Part shown: one piece after another, positions 34,788-44,304 of the stretch
Position numbering within the stretch: the first letter of the stretch is position 1
Layout: each line of letters begins with the position of its first letter
From: Neisseria canis
GTDB lineage: Bacteria > Pseudomonadota > Gammaproteobacteria > Burkholderiales > Neisseriaceae
Direction: 5' to 3'
NCBI RefSeq assembly: GCF_900636765.1
Contig: NZ_LR134313.1
Location: 744,001 to 808,000 of the forward strand
DNA length: 64,000 nucleotides
Made by a program: the position numbers and the translations under genes
Notes under the pieces: generated by a model
The model's input: only the letters and a program-made list of their open reading frames with translations
Databases searched by the model: none
What the model was told of the DNA's origin: nothing

Positions 34788-37394
34788 TCAAGCCGCGTTA
34801 CCTTCTAAGAAGTCCTGTGCGAAGCGTTGCAGCACGCCGCCGGCTTCGTAGATCAGCACTTCTTCGGCGGTGTCCAAACGGCAGGTAACGGGCACTTCAA
34901 CCGTTTCGCCGTTTTTGCGGTGGATAACCAGCGTTAAGTCGCAGCGCGGTTCGCGTTTACCGATCACATCGTAGGTTTCGGTGCCGTCGAGTTCTAAGGT
35001 GTGGCGGTTAACGCCTTCTTTGAATTGCAACGGCAGTACGCCCATGCCGATGAGGTTGGTGCGGTGGATGCGCTCGAAACCTTCGGCCACAATGGCTTCC
35101 ACGCCGGCGAGGCGCACGCCTTTGGCGGCCCAGTCGCGGCTGGAACCTTGGCCGTAGTCGGCACCGGCCACGATAATCAGCGGCTGTTTGCGGTTCATAT
35201 AGGTTTCAATCGCTTCCCACATACGCATCACTTGGCCTTCGGGTTCGACGCGGGCGAGTGAGCCTTGCTTGGTGGTGCCGTCTTCGTTTTTCACCATCTC
35301 GTTGAAGAGTTTGGGGTTGGCGAAGGTGGCGCGTTGGGCGGTCAGGTGGTCGCCGCGGTGGGTGGCGTAAGAGTTGAAGTCCTCTTCGGGCAGGCCCATT
35401 TTGGCGAGGTATTCGCCTGCCGCGCTGGTCGGCAGAATGGCGTTGGAAGGCGACAAGTGGTCGGTGGTAATATTGTCTGGCAGAATCGCCAGCGGGCGCA
35501 TGCCTTTTAAGGTGCGCTCGCCTGCCAACGCGCCTTCCCAGTATGGCGGCCGGCGGATATAGGTGGACATAGGACGCCAGTCGTACAGCGGGCTGGGCGC
35601 TTTTTCGGCGGTGCCGGTGTCGAACATGGGGATGTACACGTCGCGGAATTGCTGCGGTTTCACATGTTTGGCAACGATTTCGTCGATTTCTTCGTCGGTC
35701 GGCCAAATGTCTTTCAGGCGGATTTCGCGGCCGTCTGAAACGCCCAATACGTCGTTTTCAATGTCGAAACGGATGCTGCCTGCAATGGCGTAGGCTACGA
35801 CCAGCGGCGGCGAAGCGAGGAAGGCTTGTTTGGCGTAGGGGTGGATGCGGCCGTCGAAGTTGCGGTTGCCCGACAATACGGCGGTGGCGTACAAATCGCG
35901 GTCGATGATTTCCTGCTGGATGTTCGGATCGAGCGCGCCGGACATGCCGTTACAGGTGGTGCAGGCAAAGGCTACGATGCCGAAGCCGAGCTTTTCCAGC
36001 TCGGGCAGCAAACCGGCTTCTTTCAGATAGATTTCCGCTACTTTGGAGCCCGGTGCGAACGAAGATTTAACCCACGGTTTGCGGGTTAAACCCAATTCGT
36101 TGGCTTTGCGTGCCAGCAGGGCGGCGGCCACGACGTTGCGCGGGTTGGAGGTGTTGGTACACGATGTAATCGCCGCGATAATCACGGCACCGTCGGGCAT
36201 CAGGCCGTCTGAAGGCTCTTCGTAGGGTGCGGCAATGCCTTTTTTGGCCAAATCGGCGGTGGCTACGCGGGCGTGCGGGTTGGACGGGCCGGCCATGTTG
36301 CGGGTAACGGTAGAGAGATCGAAGGTTAATACGCGCGGATATTCGGCTGTTTTGAGCGCATCCGCCCACAAGCCGGCGGTTTTGGCATAGTTTTCTACCA
36401 GTTTGACCTGTTCGTCGTCGCGGCCGGTCAGTTTCAAATAATCAATGGTTTGTTGGTCGATGGCGAACATGGCGGCGGTTGCGCCGTACTCGGGCGTCAT
36501 GTTGGAAATGGTGGCGCGGTCGCCGATGGAAAGGCTTTCCGCCCCTTCGCCGAAAAATTCGACAAATGCACCGACCACGCGCTCTTTACGCAAAAATTCG
36601 GTTAAGGCCAACACGATATCGGTGGCGGTAATGCCGGACTGGCGTTTGCCGGTGAGTTTAACGCCTACAATATCGGGCAGACGCATCATCGAAGCGCGGC
36701 CGAGCATCACGGTTTCGGCCTCCAATCCGCCCACGCCTACGGAAATCACGCCCAGTGCGTCCACATGCGGCGTGTGGCTGTCGGTGCCGACGCAGGTGTC
36801 GGGGAAGGCCACGCCGTCTTTTACCTGAATCACGGGCGACATTTTTTCCAAGTTGATTTGGTGCATGATGCCGTTGCCCGCGGGGATAACGTCCACATTT
36901 TCAAAGGCGGTTTTCGTCCAGTTGATGAAGTGGAAGCGGTCTTCGTTGCGGCGGTCTTCGATGGCACGGTTTTTGGCAAACGCATCGGGATCATAGCCGC
37001 CGCATTCCACCGCAAGCGAGTGGTCGACAATCAGCTGGGTTTGCACTACGGGGTTGACTTTGGAAGGATCGCCGCCTTTTTCGGCAATCGCATCACGCAA
37101 ACCGGCCAAATCTACCAGCGCGGTCTGCCCCAAAATATCGTGGCACACCACGCGCGCGGGGAACCACGGAAAGTCGATTTCCTGCTTGCGCTCAATCAGT
37201 TGGCACAACCAGCTTTGCAGCGTGGGCAAGTCCACCTTGTCGGCACGGTTAACCAGGTTTTCGGCCAAAATGCGCGAAGTGTAGGGCAGCGTGTCGTAAG
37301 AGCCGGGTTGGATATCTTCACACGCCGTGCGGGCATCGTAGTATTCCAAATCGGAATCGGGTAGGGGTTTGCGGTAGATTTGGTTGGTTTTCAT
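34788..37394 (-). CDS. acnD: Fe/S-dependent 2-methylisocitrate dehydratase AcnD
   Basis: An 868-residue aconitase-superfamily enzyme of the 2-methylcitrate cycle that dehydrates 2-methylcitrate. AcnD-type features are FPWFPARVVCHDILGQTA, FHFINWTKTAFENVDVIPAG and IMHQINLEKMSPVI. The cluster cysteines are in ITSCTNTSNPRN and FACTTCNGMSG, and the swivel domain has GADYGQGSSRDWAAKG. I place the start at the ATG at 37394, with AAAAGGA upstream; the TTG at 37412 is an unlikely extension. AcnD normally works with the isomerase PrpF, which is not in this window. Two AG-DUS copies lie in the gene. Confidence 0.9.
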   Translation of the reverse strand: MKTNQIYRKPLPDSDLEYYDARTACEDIQPGSYDTLPYTSRILAENLVNRADKVDLPTLQSWLCQLIERKQEIDFPWFPARVVCHDILGQTALVDLAGLRDAIAEKGGDPSKVNPVVQTQLIVDHSLAVECGGYDPDAFAKNRAIEDRRNEDRFHFINWTKTAFENVDVIPAGNGIMHQINLEKMSPVIQVKDGVAFPDTCVGTDSHTPHVDALGVISVGVGGLEAETVMLGRASMMRLPDIVGVKLTGKRQSGITATDIVLALTEFLRKERVVGAFVEFFGEGAESLSIGDRATISNMTPEYGATAAMFAIDQQTIDYLKLTGRDDEQVKLVENYAKTAGLWADALKTAEYPRVLTFDLSTVTRNMAGPSNPHARVATADLAKKGIAAPYEEPSDGLMPDGAVIIAAITSCTNTSNPRNVVAAALLARKANELGLTRKPWVKSSFAPGSKVAEIYLKEAGLLPELEKLGFGIVAFACTTCNGMSGALDPNIQQEIIDRDLYATAVLSGNRNFDGRIHPYAKQAFLASPPLVVAYAIAGSIRFDIENDVLGVSDGREIRLKDIWPTDEEIDEIVAKHVKPQQFRDVYIPMFDTGTAEKAPSPLYDWRPMSTYIRRPPYWEGALAGERTLKGMRPLAILPDNITTDHLSPSNAILPTSAAGEYLAKMGLPEEDFNSYATHRGDHLTAQRATFANPKLFNEMVKNEDGTTKQGSLARVEPEGQVMRMWEAIETYMNRKQPLIIVAGADYGQGSSRDWAAKGVRLAGVEAIVAEGFERIHRTNLIGMGVLPLQFKEGVNRHTLELDGTETYDVIGKREPRCDLTLVIHRKNGETVEVPVTCRLDTAEEVLIYEAGGVLQRFAQDFLEGNAA

Positions 37395-37540
37395 GGTTAA
37401 GTCCTTTTTCAATGTTTTTCTTTTAGTGTGTTTTTTCAGACGGCATCAGGCCGTCTGAAAGCCGATAATCATAATTGATAACCGATTGATTCGATATTGG
37501 TATGCCTGCCTGAAAGCTTTTTCAGACGGCCATATATCAT
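37395..37540. repeat. Cluster of AG/AT-DUS copies upstream of acnD
   Basis: Three Neisseria-type uptake sequences with the GCCGTCTGAA core lie at about 37436-37446 (reverse), 37450-37460 (forward) and 37521-37530 (reverse). The first two pair into a hairpin. TGCCTGCCTGAAAGC near 37502 is an intermediate variant between dialects. Confidence 0.65.
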
Positions 37541-38422
37541 TTAAATATCAGGCACTGCCCTGCGCCATTTGCTGCCGAAAATATGCAGCGTCAGGCCGCC
37601 CATTACCACGACAATGCCCAGCCAATGCCATGCTGCCAAGCGTTCGTTTAAAACGAGATAGCCTGCCAACAAAGCAATCACCGGCACCAATAAAGCAAAC
37701 GGCGTTACCCTGCCGGCCGGATGCTTGGCCAGCAACGCGCCCCAGCCGGTATAGCCGACCAAGCTCGCCACATAAGCCAAAAACAGAATGCCGACAATGC
37801 CTTTCCAAGTCAGGTTGGACACATGTTGTGCCAAACCGTCGGTGCCGTACAGCAGCAGCGAAGCCAGCGTAAATGCGCAAAATGCTGGAATACCGCCCCA
37901 CACAACCAGCGACAAAGCGTTCACAGAGCCGATACGTTTCACAATAATATTGCCGCATGCCCAAGAAGCTGCCGCACCGAACACCGGTAGCATGGCCGTA
38001 ATCGGCAGCTGGCCTTGATAATGGCCGATACCGATAAAAACCAGCCCGACAGCGGCGGTAAACATGCCCAGCAAATGATGCGCCAGCACCGGCTCGCGCA
38101 GCACGATTCCGGCAATCAACACGGTAAAAAACACCTGCACTTGCAGCATTAACGCCGCCAAGCCGGTAGGCAGCCCCCAATCCAAAGCGGTAAACATCAG
38201 GCCGAATTGACCGAAGCTGATGGTTAAACCGTAGGCCGCCAACAAATGCCACGGCACGGGCGGGCGTTTGAGTAAAAATACTGCGGGAAACACCACGCAG
38301 AAAAAACGCAGCATACCCAATACCATCGGCGGTATTTCGTTGAGGGCAAACTTCATAAACAGGAAATTCACGCCCCATATACCAATCACCAGCAATATCA
38401 GCAGATAATCTTTCAGGTTCAT
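37541..38422 (-). CDS. EamA family transporter in the propionate cluster
   Basis: A 293-residue ten-helix DMT transporter starting at the ATG at 38422 (AAAGG upstream). It begins MNLKDYLLILLVIGIWGVNF, and the second repeat contains SWACGNIIVKRIG and ends LNERLAAWHWLGIVVVMGGL, similar to the E. coli EamA amino-acid exporter. It lies between acnD and a lipoprotein gene on the same strand. A role in propionate use is possible from position only. Confidence 0.83.
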   Translation of the reverse strand: MNLKDYLLILLVIGIWGVNFLFMKFALNEIPPMVLGMLRFFCVVFPAVFLLKRPPVPWHLLAAYGLTISFGQFGLMFTALDWGLPTGLAALMLQVQVFFTVLIAGIVLREPVLAHHLLGMFTAAVGLVFIGIGHYQGQLPITAMLPVFGAAASWACGNIIVKRIGSVNALSLVVWGGIPAFCAFTLASLLLYGTDGLAQHVSNLTWKGIVGILFLAYVASLVGYTGWGALLAKHPAGRVTPFALLVPVIALLAGYLVLNERLAAWHWLGIVVVMGGLTLHIFGSKWRRAVPDI

Positions 38423-38560
38423 GAACAACCTTTCTTAAGGCGTGTTATCAGCCGGCATTGCGGCGGCACGTTGAGGGGCACAAACCACATCTGCTGCGAC
38501 AACAATGCCCGCTTATTGTGCCGACGGTTCGGTTTGCCGTGCGGCGATACCGGCATGCGG

Positions 38561-39169
38561 CTAATGCGTTTTCGGCACGCTGAAACGCCATTTCGACAAC
38601 GGCAGCGGTGCTTTTTCACACTTCTGCATAAACAAAGCGCGCCAACGGTGGGTGGCATCAAAGGTAGAGGCCGATTCCGCGCCCACGGTCAGGCACAAAC
38701 CCGATCCGGCCAGCTCGATGCGGCCGTCTGAACGGTGTACGAAATGCTGCAAATGCTGCGATTCGAGAAACGGGCTGCGTTCGCCGCATAATCTCGGCAT
38801 CACCGCCGCACCTGCCAGCACGGTATTGTTGATGCCGGCCACGGTTGCACATACGCCGTAAGCGGGAAAATGTATCTTGCCGTCTTTTTCCATTACCACG
38901 GCTTCGTCTTGATATAAGCCGGGTTTGCAGTTGTGTGCGGTCATCGGCATATCGAAGCGGATATGCTGCCCCGAACCCAAAATGTCCAAACAATAGCCGT
39001 CTTGCGGGCGGTCGAGATTGTCGGCCAGCCGTAAATGCCCGATTTGTCCGGGTGCGGCGGCAGGCTGGCCGGGCGCGGCATTTCCGGTTTCGGAGCAGGC
39101 GGCTAGGGCAATACAGGCCGTCACGCCGGCTAAAGTGTTCAAACAGTTGTTGGATTTAATCGTTTTCAT
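38561..39169 (-). CDS. Lipoprotein with a possible ricin-type lectin (beta-trefoil) domain
   Basis: A 202-residue protein; the start MKTIKSNN at 39169 gives a proper lipoprotein signal with lipobox LAAC. The mature part has six Cys in the pattern GYCLDIL, HNCKPG, GVCATV, PRLCGE, GLCLTV and QKCEKA, roughly evenly spaced. This resembles secreted beta-trefoil (ricin B-like) domains, in which GxCL(D/T)V segments recur. That repeat (YCLDI, VCATV, LCLTV) is my basis for the fold. Function unknown; an AG-DUS lies in the gene at about 38722. Confidence 0.55.
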   Translation of the reverse strand: MKTIKSNNCLNTLAGVTACIALAACSETGNAAPGQPAAAPGQIGHLRLADNLDRPQDGYCLDILGSGQHIRFDMPMTAHNCKPGLYQDEAVVMEKDGKIHFPAYGVCATVAGINNTVLAGAAVMPRLCGERSPFLESQHLQHFVHRSDGRIELAGSGLCLTVGAESASTFDATHRWRALFMQKCEKAPLPLSKWRFSVPKTH

Positions 39170-39235
39170 GCGGTGTCGTACTCTTTCGTTTGTCAAGCAG
39201 TACCGGCATTATATTGGGTTTTTAGGGAAAAGTTT

Positions 39236-39262
39236 TTCAGACGGCCTTATGCCTGTCTGAAC
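39236..39262. repeat. Mixed-dialect DUS hairpin
   Basis: A reverse AG-DUS (TTCAGACGGCC) is followed at once by a forward TG-wadDUS (ATGCCTGTCTGAA). The two pair imperfectly, at the dialect-specific bases. It is placed like a terminator after prpC, and looks like one arm converted to the resident dialect after import. Confidence 0.7.
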
Positions 39263-39310
39263 CATCAAAAAAGGTACGGTAGGCTTGCGCCGGCCGTACC
39301 TTGATTCGGT

Positions 39311-40465
39311 TTAGCGTTCTTCCATCGGCACGAAAGCCAAATCATCGGGGCCGGTGTAGTTGGCGCTCGGGCGGATGATTTTGCCGTCTTGGCGTTGCTC
39401 GAGCACATGGGCAGACCAGCCGGTGGTGCGCGAAATCACAAACAGAGGCGTGAACATGGCGGTGGGCACGCCCAGTTTTTGATAGGAAACGGCAGAGAAC
39501 CAGTCTAAGTTCGGGAACATTTTTTTCTCGTTCCACATCAGGGTTTCCAAACGCTCGGCAACGTCGAACAAACGCATATCGCCCGCTTCTTCGCTCAATT
39601 CGCGCGCCACTTCTTTAATCACGACGTTGCGCGGGTCGGACACGGTATAAACGGGGTGGCCGAAACCGATAACGATTTCTTTGCGGCCGATGCGCTCGCG
39701 GATGTCGGCTTCGGCTTCATTGGCATTGCGGTAGCGTTTTTGAATGTCGTAAGCTACTTCGTTGGCACCGCCGTGTTTCGGGCCTTTCAATGCGCCGATG
39801 GCACCGGTGATGCAGGAATAAATGTCGGAGCCTGTGCCGGCAATCACGCGCGAAGTGAAGGTGGAAGCGTTGAATTCATGCTCCGCATACAGAATCAGCG
39901 AAATGTGCATGGCTTTGATTTGCGACTTGGTGGGACGCTTGCCGTGCAGCATGTGCAGGAAATGGCCGCCGATGCTGTCTTCTTTGCTTTCAACCTTAAT
40001 GCGCTTGCCGTTGTGCGAATATTGATACCAGTAAAGCAGCATGCTGCCGAGGCTGGCGATCAATTTGTCGGCAATATCGCGTGCTTCGCTGGCCGGTTGG
40101 CTTTCGCGTTCGGGATGTACGCAGCCGAGCATAGAAACGCCGGTGCGCAAGACATCCATCGGGTGGGTGTGCGCGGGCAGGCTTTCCAACACTTGAATCA
40201 CGCGGATGGGCAAACCGCGCAGGGACTTGAGTTTTTTCTTATAGGCAGACAGCTCGAATTTGTTGGGCAGGTGGCCGTGAATCAGCAGGTGTGCCACTTC
40301 TTCAAATTCGCAGTGTTTGGCCAAATCGAGAATGTCGTAGCCGCGGTAGCTCAAATCGTTGCCGCTGCGGCCTACGGTACATAAAGCGGTGTTGCCTGCG
40401 GGTACGCCTGAAAGGGCAACGGATTTTTTGGGTTTCGGGGCTGCCGGTGTTTTTTCGGTAGTCAT
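39311..40465 (-). CDS. prpC: 2-methylcitrate synthase PrpC
   Basis: A 384-residue member of the citrate synthase family that condenses propionyl-CoA with oxaloacetate. Landmarks are [20 protein letters not shown] and [13 protein letters not shown] at the N-terminus, the active-site His in [11 protein letters not shown] and [13 protein letters not shown], and [14 protein letters not shown]. The short length and N-terminus distinguish PrpC from the longer housekeeping citrate synthase. CAGGAG precedes the ATG. It lies between prpB and acnD on the same strand, interrupted by a PfpI gene, which fixes the pathway. Confidence 0.93.
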   Translation of the reverse strand: MTTEKTPAAPKPKKSVALSGVPAGNTALCTVGRSGNDLSYRGYDILDLAKHCEFEEVAHLLIHGHLPNKFELSAYKKKLKSLRGLPIRVIQVLESLPAHTHPMDVLRTGVSMLGCVHPERESQPASEARDIADKLIASLGSMLLYWYQYSHNGKRIKVESKEDSIGGHFLHMLHGKRPTKSQIKAMHISLILYAEHEFNASTFTSRVIAGTGSDIYSCITGAIGALKGPKHGGANEVAYDIQKRYRNANEAEADIRERIGRKEIVIGFGHPVYTVSDPRNVVIKEVARELSEEAGDMRLFDVAERLETLMWNEKKMFPNLDWFSAVSYQKLGVPTAMFTPLFVISRTTGWSAHVLEQRQDGKIIRPSANYTGPDDLAFVPMEER

Positions 40466-40592
40466 TAGGGGTTCTCCTGTGTAGATTAAATGTTGTTTTC
40501 AGACGGCCTGTATGCACGCTCAAGCCTGCTGCCGTCTGAAAACAGGGCTTGCGTTTTTAAATAAATACTTGTTGCAAATGCTTGCTGCACAA
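40466..40592. repeat. AG-DUS copies between prpC and the PfpI gene
   Basis: A reverse AG-DUS near 40499-40508 and a forward GCCGTCTGAA at 40531-40540 can pair across about 22 bases, giving a possible terminator or attenuator after the PfpI gene. Confidence 0.6.
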
Positions 40593-41189
40593 TCAGTAAC
40601 CGTAGTGTGCCGCAAACAGGTCTACCTCCGGATTGCGCTGCCACACATATTCGGTATGCAGGGCGGTTTCTTCGGCAAGCGCGGTGCCGTAAGCATCGGC
40701 AATAAAGCCCAAAGCCATGTCCATGCCGGCCGACACGCCCGAAGAAGTATAAAACTTGCCGTCTTTCACCCAGCGAGCAACAGGCTGCCAATCCACTTCG
40801 GGCGATACGCTTTTCACCCACTCAAACGCCTTTTTATTGGAAGTGGCGCGAAGAGCATTTAAACACCCGGCAGCCGCCAGCAGCGCAGAGCCGGTACACA
40901 CCGCCAAACAGGTTTGCGCCTGCGCCGCCCATGCTGCTAAAGCGGTTAGAAACGCTTTGTTTCCAACCAACTGCCGCGTTCCCTGCCCGCCCGGCACCAG
41001 TAGAAGGCTGCAAGGCTCAAGCTCAGAAAGCGGGCGGGTTTCAAGCCGAAAGCCCTGCCTGCTCTTTACCATACCGCCGCTAAAAGAAACATAATGCAGC
41101 CGCGCTTCGGGAATACGGTATAAAAACTCAACCGGCCCCATCAAATCGAGCGTTTCGTAATCTTCAAACAACAGGCAGTAAATATCCAC
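40593..41189 (-). CDS. DJ-1/PfpI family protein (isonitrile hydratase-like)
   Basis: A 198-residue single-domain protein starting at GTG (41189) with AAAGG upstream. The nucleophile elbow is AVCTGSALLAAAG (Cys with following Gly-Ser). YETLDLMGPVEFLY at the N-terminus and TSSGVSAGMDMALGFIA near the C-terminus are typical of the GATase-like subfamily that includes isocyanide hydratases. Substrate unknown. It sits 83 bp after prpB and 127 bp before prpC on the same strand, so it may be expressed with the propionate genes. Confidence 0.78.
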   Translation of the reverse strand: MDIYCLLFEDYETLDLMGPVEFLYRIPEARLHYVSFSGGMVKSRQGFRLETRPLSELEPCSLLLVPGGQGTRQLVGNKAFLTALAAWAAQAQTCLAVCTGSALLAAAGCLNALRATSNKKAFEWVKSVSPEVDWQPVARWVKDGKFYTSSGVSAGMDMALGFIADAYGTALAEETALHTEYVWQRNPEVDLFAAHYGY

Positions 41190-41272
41190 GGCGAACCTTT
41201 CTGCCGGCAGTTGGTTTGGCTGCGGCGTTTTCAGACGAGCATTTTCAGACGGCCTGTTACCGCATTCAGGCT

Positions 41273-42154
41273 TTAACTGTTCGAGCTGAACAGCTTATCC
41301 AGCTTCTGCTCGAAATCGTGATAGTTGAGATATTCATAAAGCTCGGCGCGGGTCTGCATGGTATCGACCACATTGGCCTGTGTGCCGTCGCGCATAATCG
41401 CTTCGTACACATTCAGCGCGGCTTTGCTGGCGGCACGGAAGGTGGAAAGCGGATACAGCACCAGCTTCACGCCGTTTTCTGCCAGCTCTTTTTGTGTATA
41501 AAGCGGCGTGGCACCGAATTCGGTAATGTTGGCCAACACCGGCACTTTTACGGCTTCGGCAAACTTTTTATACATACCCAGTTCGGTCATCGCTTCGGGG
41601 AAAATCATATCGGCGCCGGCCTCTACGCACGCTTGGGCACGCTCAATCGCCGCATCCAAGCCTTCAACGGCCAAAGCATCGGTGCGTGCCATGATGACGA
41701 AGTTTTCGTCTACGCGGGCATCTACCGCCGCTTTGATGCGGTCTACCATTTCGCTTTGCGGCACAATGGCTTTGTTCGGGCGGTGTCCGCAGCGTTTTTG
41801 TGCCACTTGGTCTTCGATATGCACGGCGGCCACGCCTGCACGCTCGAAATTGCGGATGGTACGGGCGATATTGAATGCGCCGCCCCAGCCCACATCGATA
41901 TCGACCAGCAACGGGGTATCGACATTATCGGTAATGCGCCGTGCATCAATCAGCACGTCTTCCATGGTGGTAATGCCCAAGTCGGGGATGCCGCAAGAGC
42001 AGGCCGCCACACCGCCGCCGGAAAGGTAAATGGCTTTAAAGCCGCTTTGGGTGGCAAGACGGGCAAAATAGGCGTTGATACAGCCGACAACGGCCAAAGG
42101 ATTGGATTCTTGAACAGCCTCGCGGAACCGCAGGCCGGCAGAGTGGATACTCAT
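41273..42154 (-). CDS. prpB: 2-methylisocitrate lyase PrpB
   Basis: A 293-residue PEP mutase/isocitrate lyase superfamily enzyme that splits 2-methylisocitrate into pyruvate and succinate. The start at 42154 ([14 protein letters not shown]) has AAGGAG upstream; the open frame beyond it is not coding. The metal-binding [15 protein letters not shown] and the catalytic KRCGHRPNK loop (Cys) are present, as is [15 protein letters not shown]. It is first in the minus-strand prp cluster. AG-DUS copies lie just after it (near 41243). Confidence 0.93.
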   Translation of the reverse strand: MSIHSAGLRFREAVQESNPLAVVGCINAYFARLATQSGFKAIYLSGGGVAACSCGIPDLGITTMEDVLIDARRITDNVDTPLLVDIDVGWGGAFNIARTIRNFERAGVAAVHIEDQVAQKRCGHRPNKAIVPQSEMVDRIKAAVDARVDENFVIMARTDALAVEGLDAAIERAQACVEAGADMIFPEAMTELGMYKKFAEAVKVPVLANITEFGATPLYTQKELAENGVKLVLYPLSTFRAASKAALNVYEAIMRDGTQANVVDTMQTRAELYEYLNYHDFEQKLDKLFSSNS

Positions 42155-42480
42155 TTTTAGATGCTCCTTTTGTATGTTTTTTTCTTGTGTAGGCAAATGT
42201 AGTTTCACTGGCAGCATTAGTAAAATTATTTATTCTGATGCCGTCCATCATTAATTTTGATGGGCTGTGCGCAAAGTCTGATTCTGGGCGGGATTAGATT
42301 GATAATGTATTAAATATTTTTGTGGAAGATGTGGTTTTTCTTTTGCGAATGTCTGTTTTACCTTCCAATTGATACCTGAAAATAATGCAAACTTTGTGTT
42401 AAAGCTAGTCGGACGGTTTGGAAAGCAGGTTTGTTATGATATGAAATAAACAATCATGGCGGGTTGTTTGAAAACAAACA
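42155..42480. other. Upstream region of the propionate cluster
   Basis: This AT-rich gap must contain the promoter for prpB and downstream genes. A small hairpin, CCATCATTAATTTTGATGG, lies near 42245-42263. No prpR-type regulator gene is present in the window. TA-rich segments at 42297-42330 could be -10 elements, but nothing convincing stands out. Confidence 0.4.
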
Positions 42481-42510
42481 ATGCCTGTCTGAAAGTTTCA
42501 GACAGGCATT
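42481..42510. terminator. Inverted TG-wadDUS pair after alsT
   Basis: Forward and reverse TG-wadDUS copies with a minimal loop, 28 bases beyond the alsT stop. This marks the return from AG-DUS to the resident dialect at the right edge of the prp cluster. Confidence 0.77.
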
Positions 42511-42537
42511 GTTTACTGCATGGTTTGCAATGCAGAG

Positions 42538-44049
42538 TTACCAAACATCCGATTTGATTTTACGCTTCAGGGTAGGATGCTCGGAAAGCTTGAACACCGG
42601 CTCTTTACCCATGCGCAATTTGCGCTGGTAGTCGCGCAGCAGCATAAACACCAGCGGGGAAAGTATCATGATGGCAACCAGGTTGATGAAAGCCATGATG
42701 CCCATGGATAAGTCGCCCATATCCCATACCAACCCCACTTTTACCACCGAGCCGAAGTAAACAAACGCCAACACGGCCATGCGGAACAATGCAAGGGTAA
42801 GGCGGTCGTTTTTAATAAACTGCATGTTGGATTCCGCATAGGCGTAGTTGCCGATAATCGAAGAATAGCAGAACATAAACAGCACCACCGCCAGGAAATA
42901 CTGGCCGAACACGCCGATCTGGCTTTCCAGCGCGGCTTGTGTGAGCTGGCTGCCGGTAAGGTTTGCCGCATTAGGCACATCGGAGAGCAAAATCACAAAT
43001 GCGGTGCACGAACACACGATAATCGTGTCTACGAACACACCCAACATCTGAATCATGCCTTGCGAAACGGGATGTTTCACATCGGCGGCAGCGGCGGCGT
43101 TCGGTGCGGAACCCATCCCGGCCTCATTGGAAAACAGGCCGCGTTTGATGCCTTGCTGCATGGCGGCGGCAACCGCGCTGCCGGCAAAGCCGCCTGCGGC
43201 AGATTGGAAGTTAAACGCGCTGTCGATAATCATGCTGAACATGGCGGGCACTTCCGAGATATTGGTTACCACGACAAACAGCGCCATCAAAAGATAGGCG
43301 GAAGCCATTAACGGCACCAATGCTTCGGCAATGCGCGAAACGCGGCGGATGCCGCCGAAAATAATCGGCGCGGTCAGAATCACCAAGCCCACGCCCAAAA
43401 TATGCTTGTAGGAATGCCAAGCGCTTTCGCAATCGGCATTGCCGGCAGCGCAGCCGGAAGCGGATTTAACGGATTCGATAATCGTGTTGGCCTGAATGGC
43501 GTTAAACACGAAGCCGAAGCAGAGAATCAGGCTGAGGGCAAACAGAATGCCCAGCCATTTTTGACCCATGCCGCGCGTAATGTAATAAGCAGGGCCGCCG
43601 CGGAACTGGTTGTTGCCGTGGTCGCGGATTTTAAACAGCTGCGCCAGCGAAGATTCGGCAAAGGCGGAACTCATGCCCAAAAGCGCAGTCAGCCACATCC
43701 ACAGCACGGCACCCGGCCCGCCCAGTGAAATTGCAATGGCCACACCGGCGATATTGCCTGTGCCCACGCGGCTGGCAAGGCCGGTGGCAAAGGCTTGGAA
43801 CGGCGTGATGCCGTGGCCGTGGGAATCGTCGCCTTCGCTGCGGCTGCCCAGCATTTCCTTGATGCTGCGCGCCAGCAGGCGCACCTGCACGAAGCCTGTG
43901 GCAAGCGTGAAAAACAAACCGACGGCAACCAAAATAAACACCAGCCATGTCCACACATAATCGTTGCCTATGTTTACACTGCATTGAATCAGATCAAGTG
44001 CATATACATTGTGCTGGCCTTGATTAATGCATTCCGAAAAATTATCCAT
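42538..44049 (-). CDS. Sodium:alanine symporter (AGCS family)
   Basis: A 503-residue inner-membrane transporter with about 11 helices. Family landmarks are ITPFQAFATGLASRVGTGNIAGVAIAI near residue 85, GGPGAVLWMWLTALLGM, FRGGPAYYITRGMG and KRGLFSNEAGMGSAPNAAAAA. These proteins take up alanine or glycine with sodium. The N-terminal extension (MDNFSECINQGQHN) is longer than in many homologues, but no better start is seen. It is monocistronic, closed by a DUS-pair terminator. Confidence 0.9.
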   Translation of the reverse strand: MDNFSECINQGQHNVYALDLIQCSVNIGNDYVWTWLVFILVAVGLFFTLATGFVQVRLLARSIKEMLGSRSEGDDSHGHGITPFQAFATGLASRVGTGNIAGVAIAISLGGPGAVLWMWLTALLGMSSAFAESSLAQLFKIRDHGNNQFRGGPAYYITRGMGQKWLGILFALSLILCFGFVFNAIQANTIIESVKSASGCAAGNADCESAWHSYKHILGVGLVILTAPIIFGGIRRVSRIAEALVPLMASAYLLMALFVVVTNISEVPAMFSMIIDSAFNFQSAAGGFAGSAVAAAMQQGIKRGLFSNEAGMGSAPNAAAAADVKHPVSQGMIQMLGVFVDTIIVCSCTAFVILLSDVPNAANLTGSQLTQAALESQIGVFGQYFLAVVLFMFCYSSIIGNYAYAESNMQFIKNDRLTLALFRMAVLAFVYFGSVVKVGLVWDMGDLSMGIMAFINLVAIMILSPLVFMLLRDYQRKLRMGKEPVFKLSEHPTLKRKIKSDVW

Positions 44050-44240
44050 GTTGAAAATTCTCTCTTAAATAACCATGAGCTAAAGCTAATTCACTATATT
44101 TGAGTGTGCATTTTAATATAGGTTGTAAATTTGTGTGAGGCATTTTATGCCGCATTTGGCTTGTATGTCGCAATATGTCCGGCAACGGGCGGGATTGCAG
44201 GCTTGGGGATTAATGTGAAATACGGGTGGTAATGAAGCCG

Positions 44241-44277
44241 AATGCCTGTCTGAAAGGAGGATTTTCAGACAGGCATT
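44241..44277. terminator. Inverted TG-wadDUS pair after the NTF2-like gene
   Basis: Facing DUS copies with a 9-base loop, 28 bases past the 3' end of the 44305-44691 gene on the minus strand, and upstream of alsT. Confidence 0.73.
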
Positions 44278-44304
44278 ATTGTGCCGTTATCATTTTGAAA
44301 TAGC

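Noticed and set aside
34788..37394. Housekeeping aconitase AcnA or AcnB
   Set aside because: The N-terminal sequence and neighbours prpB and prpC match the AcnD subgroup of the methylcitrate cycle.
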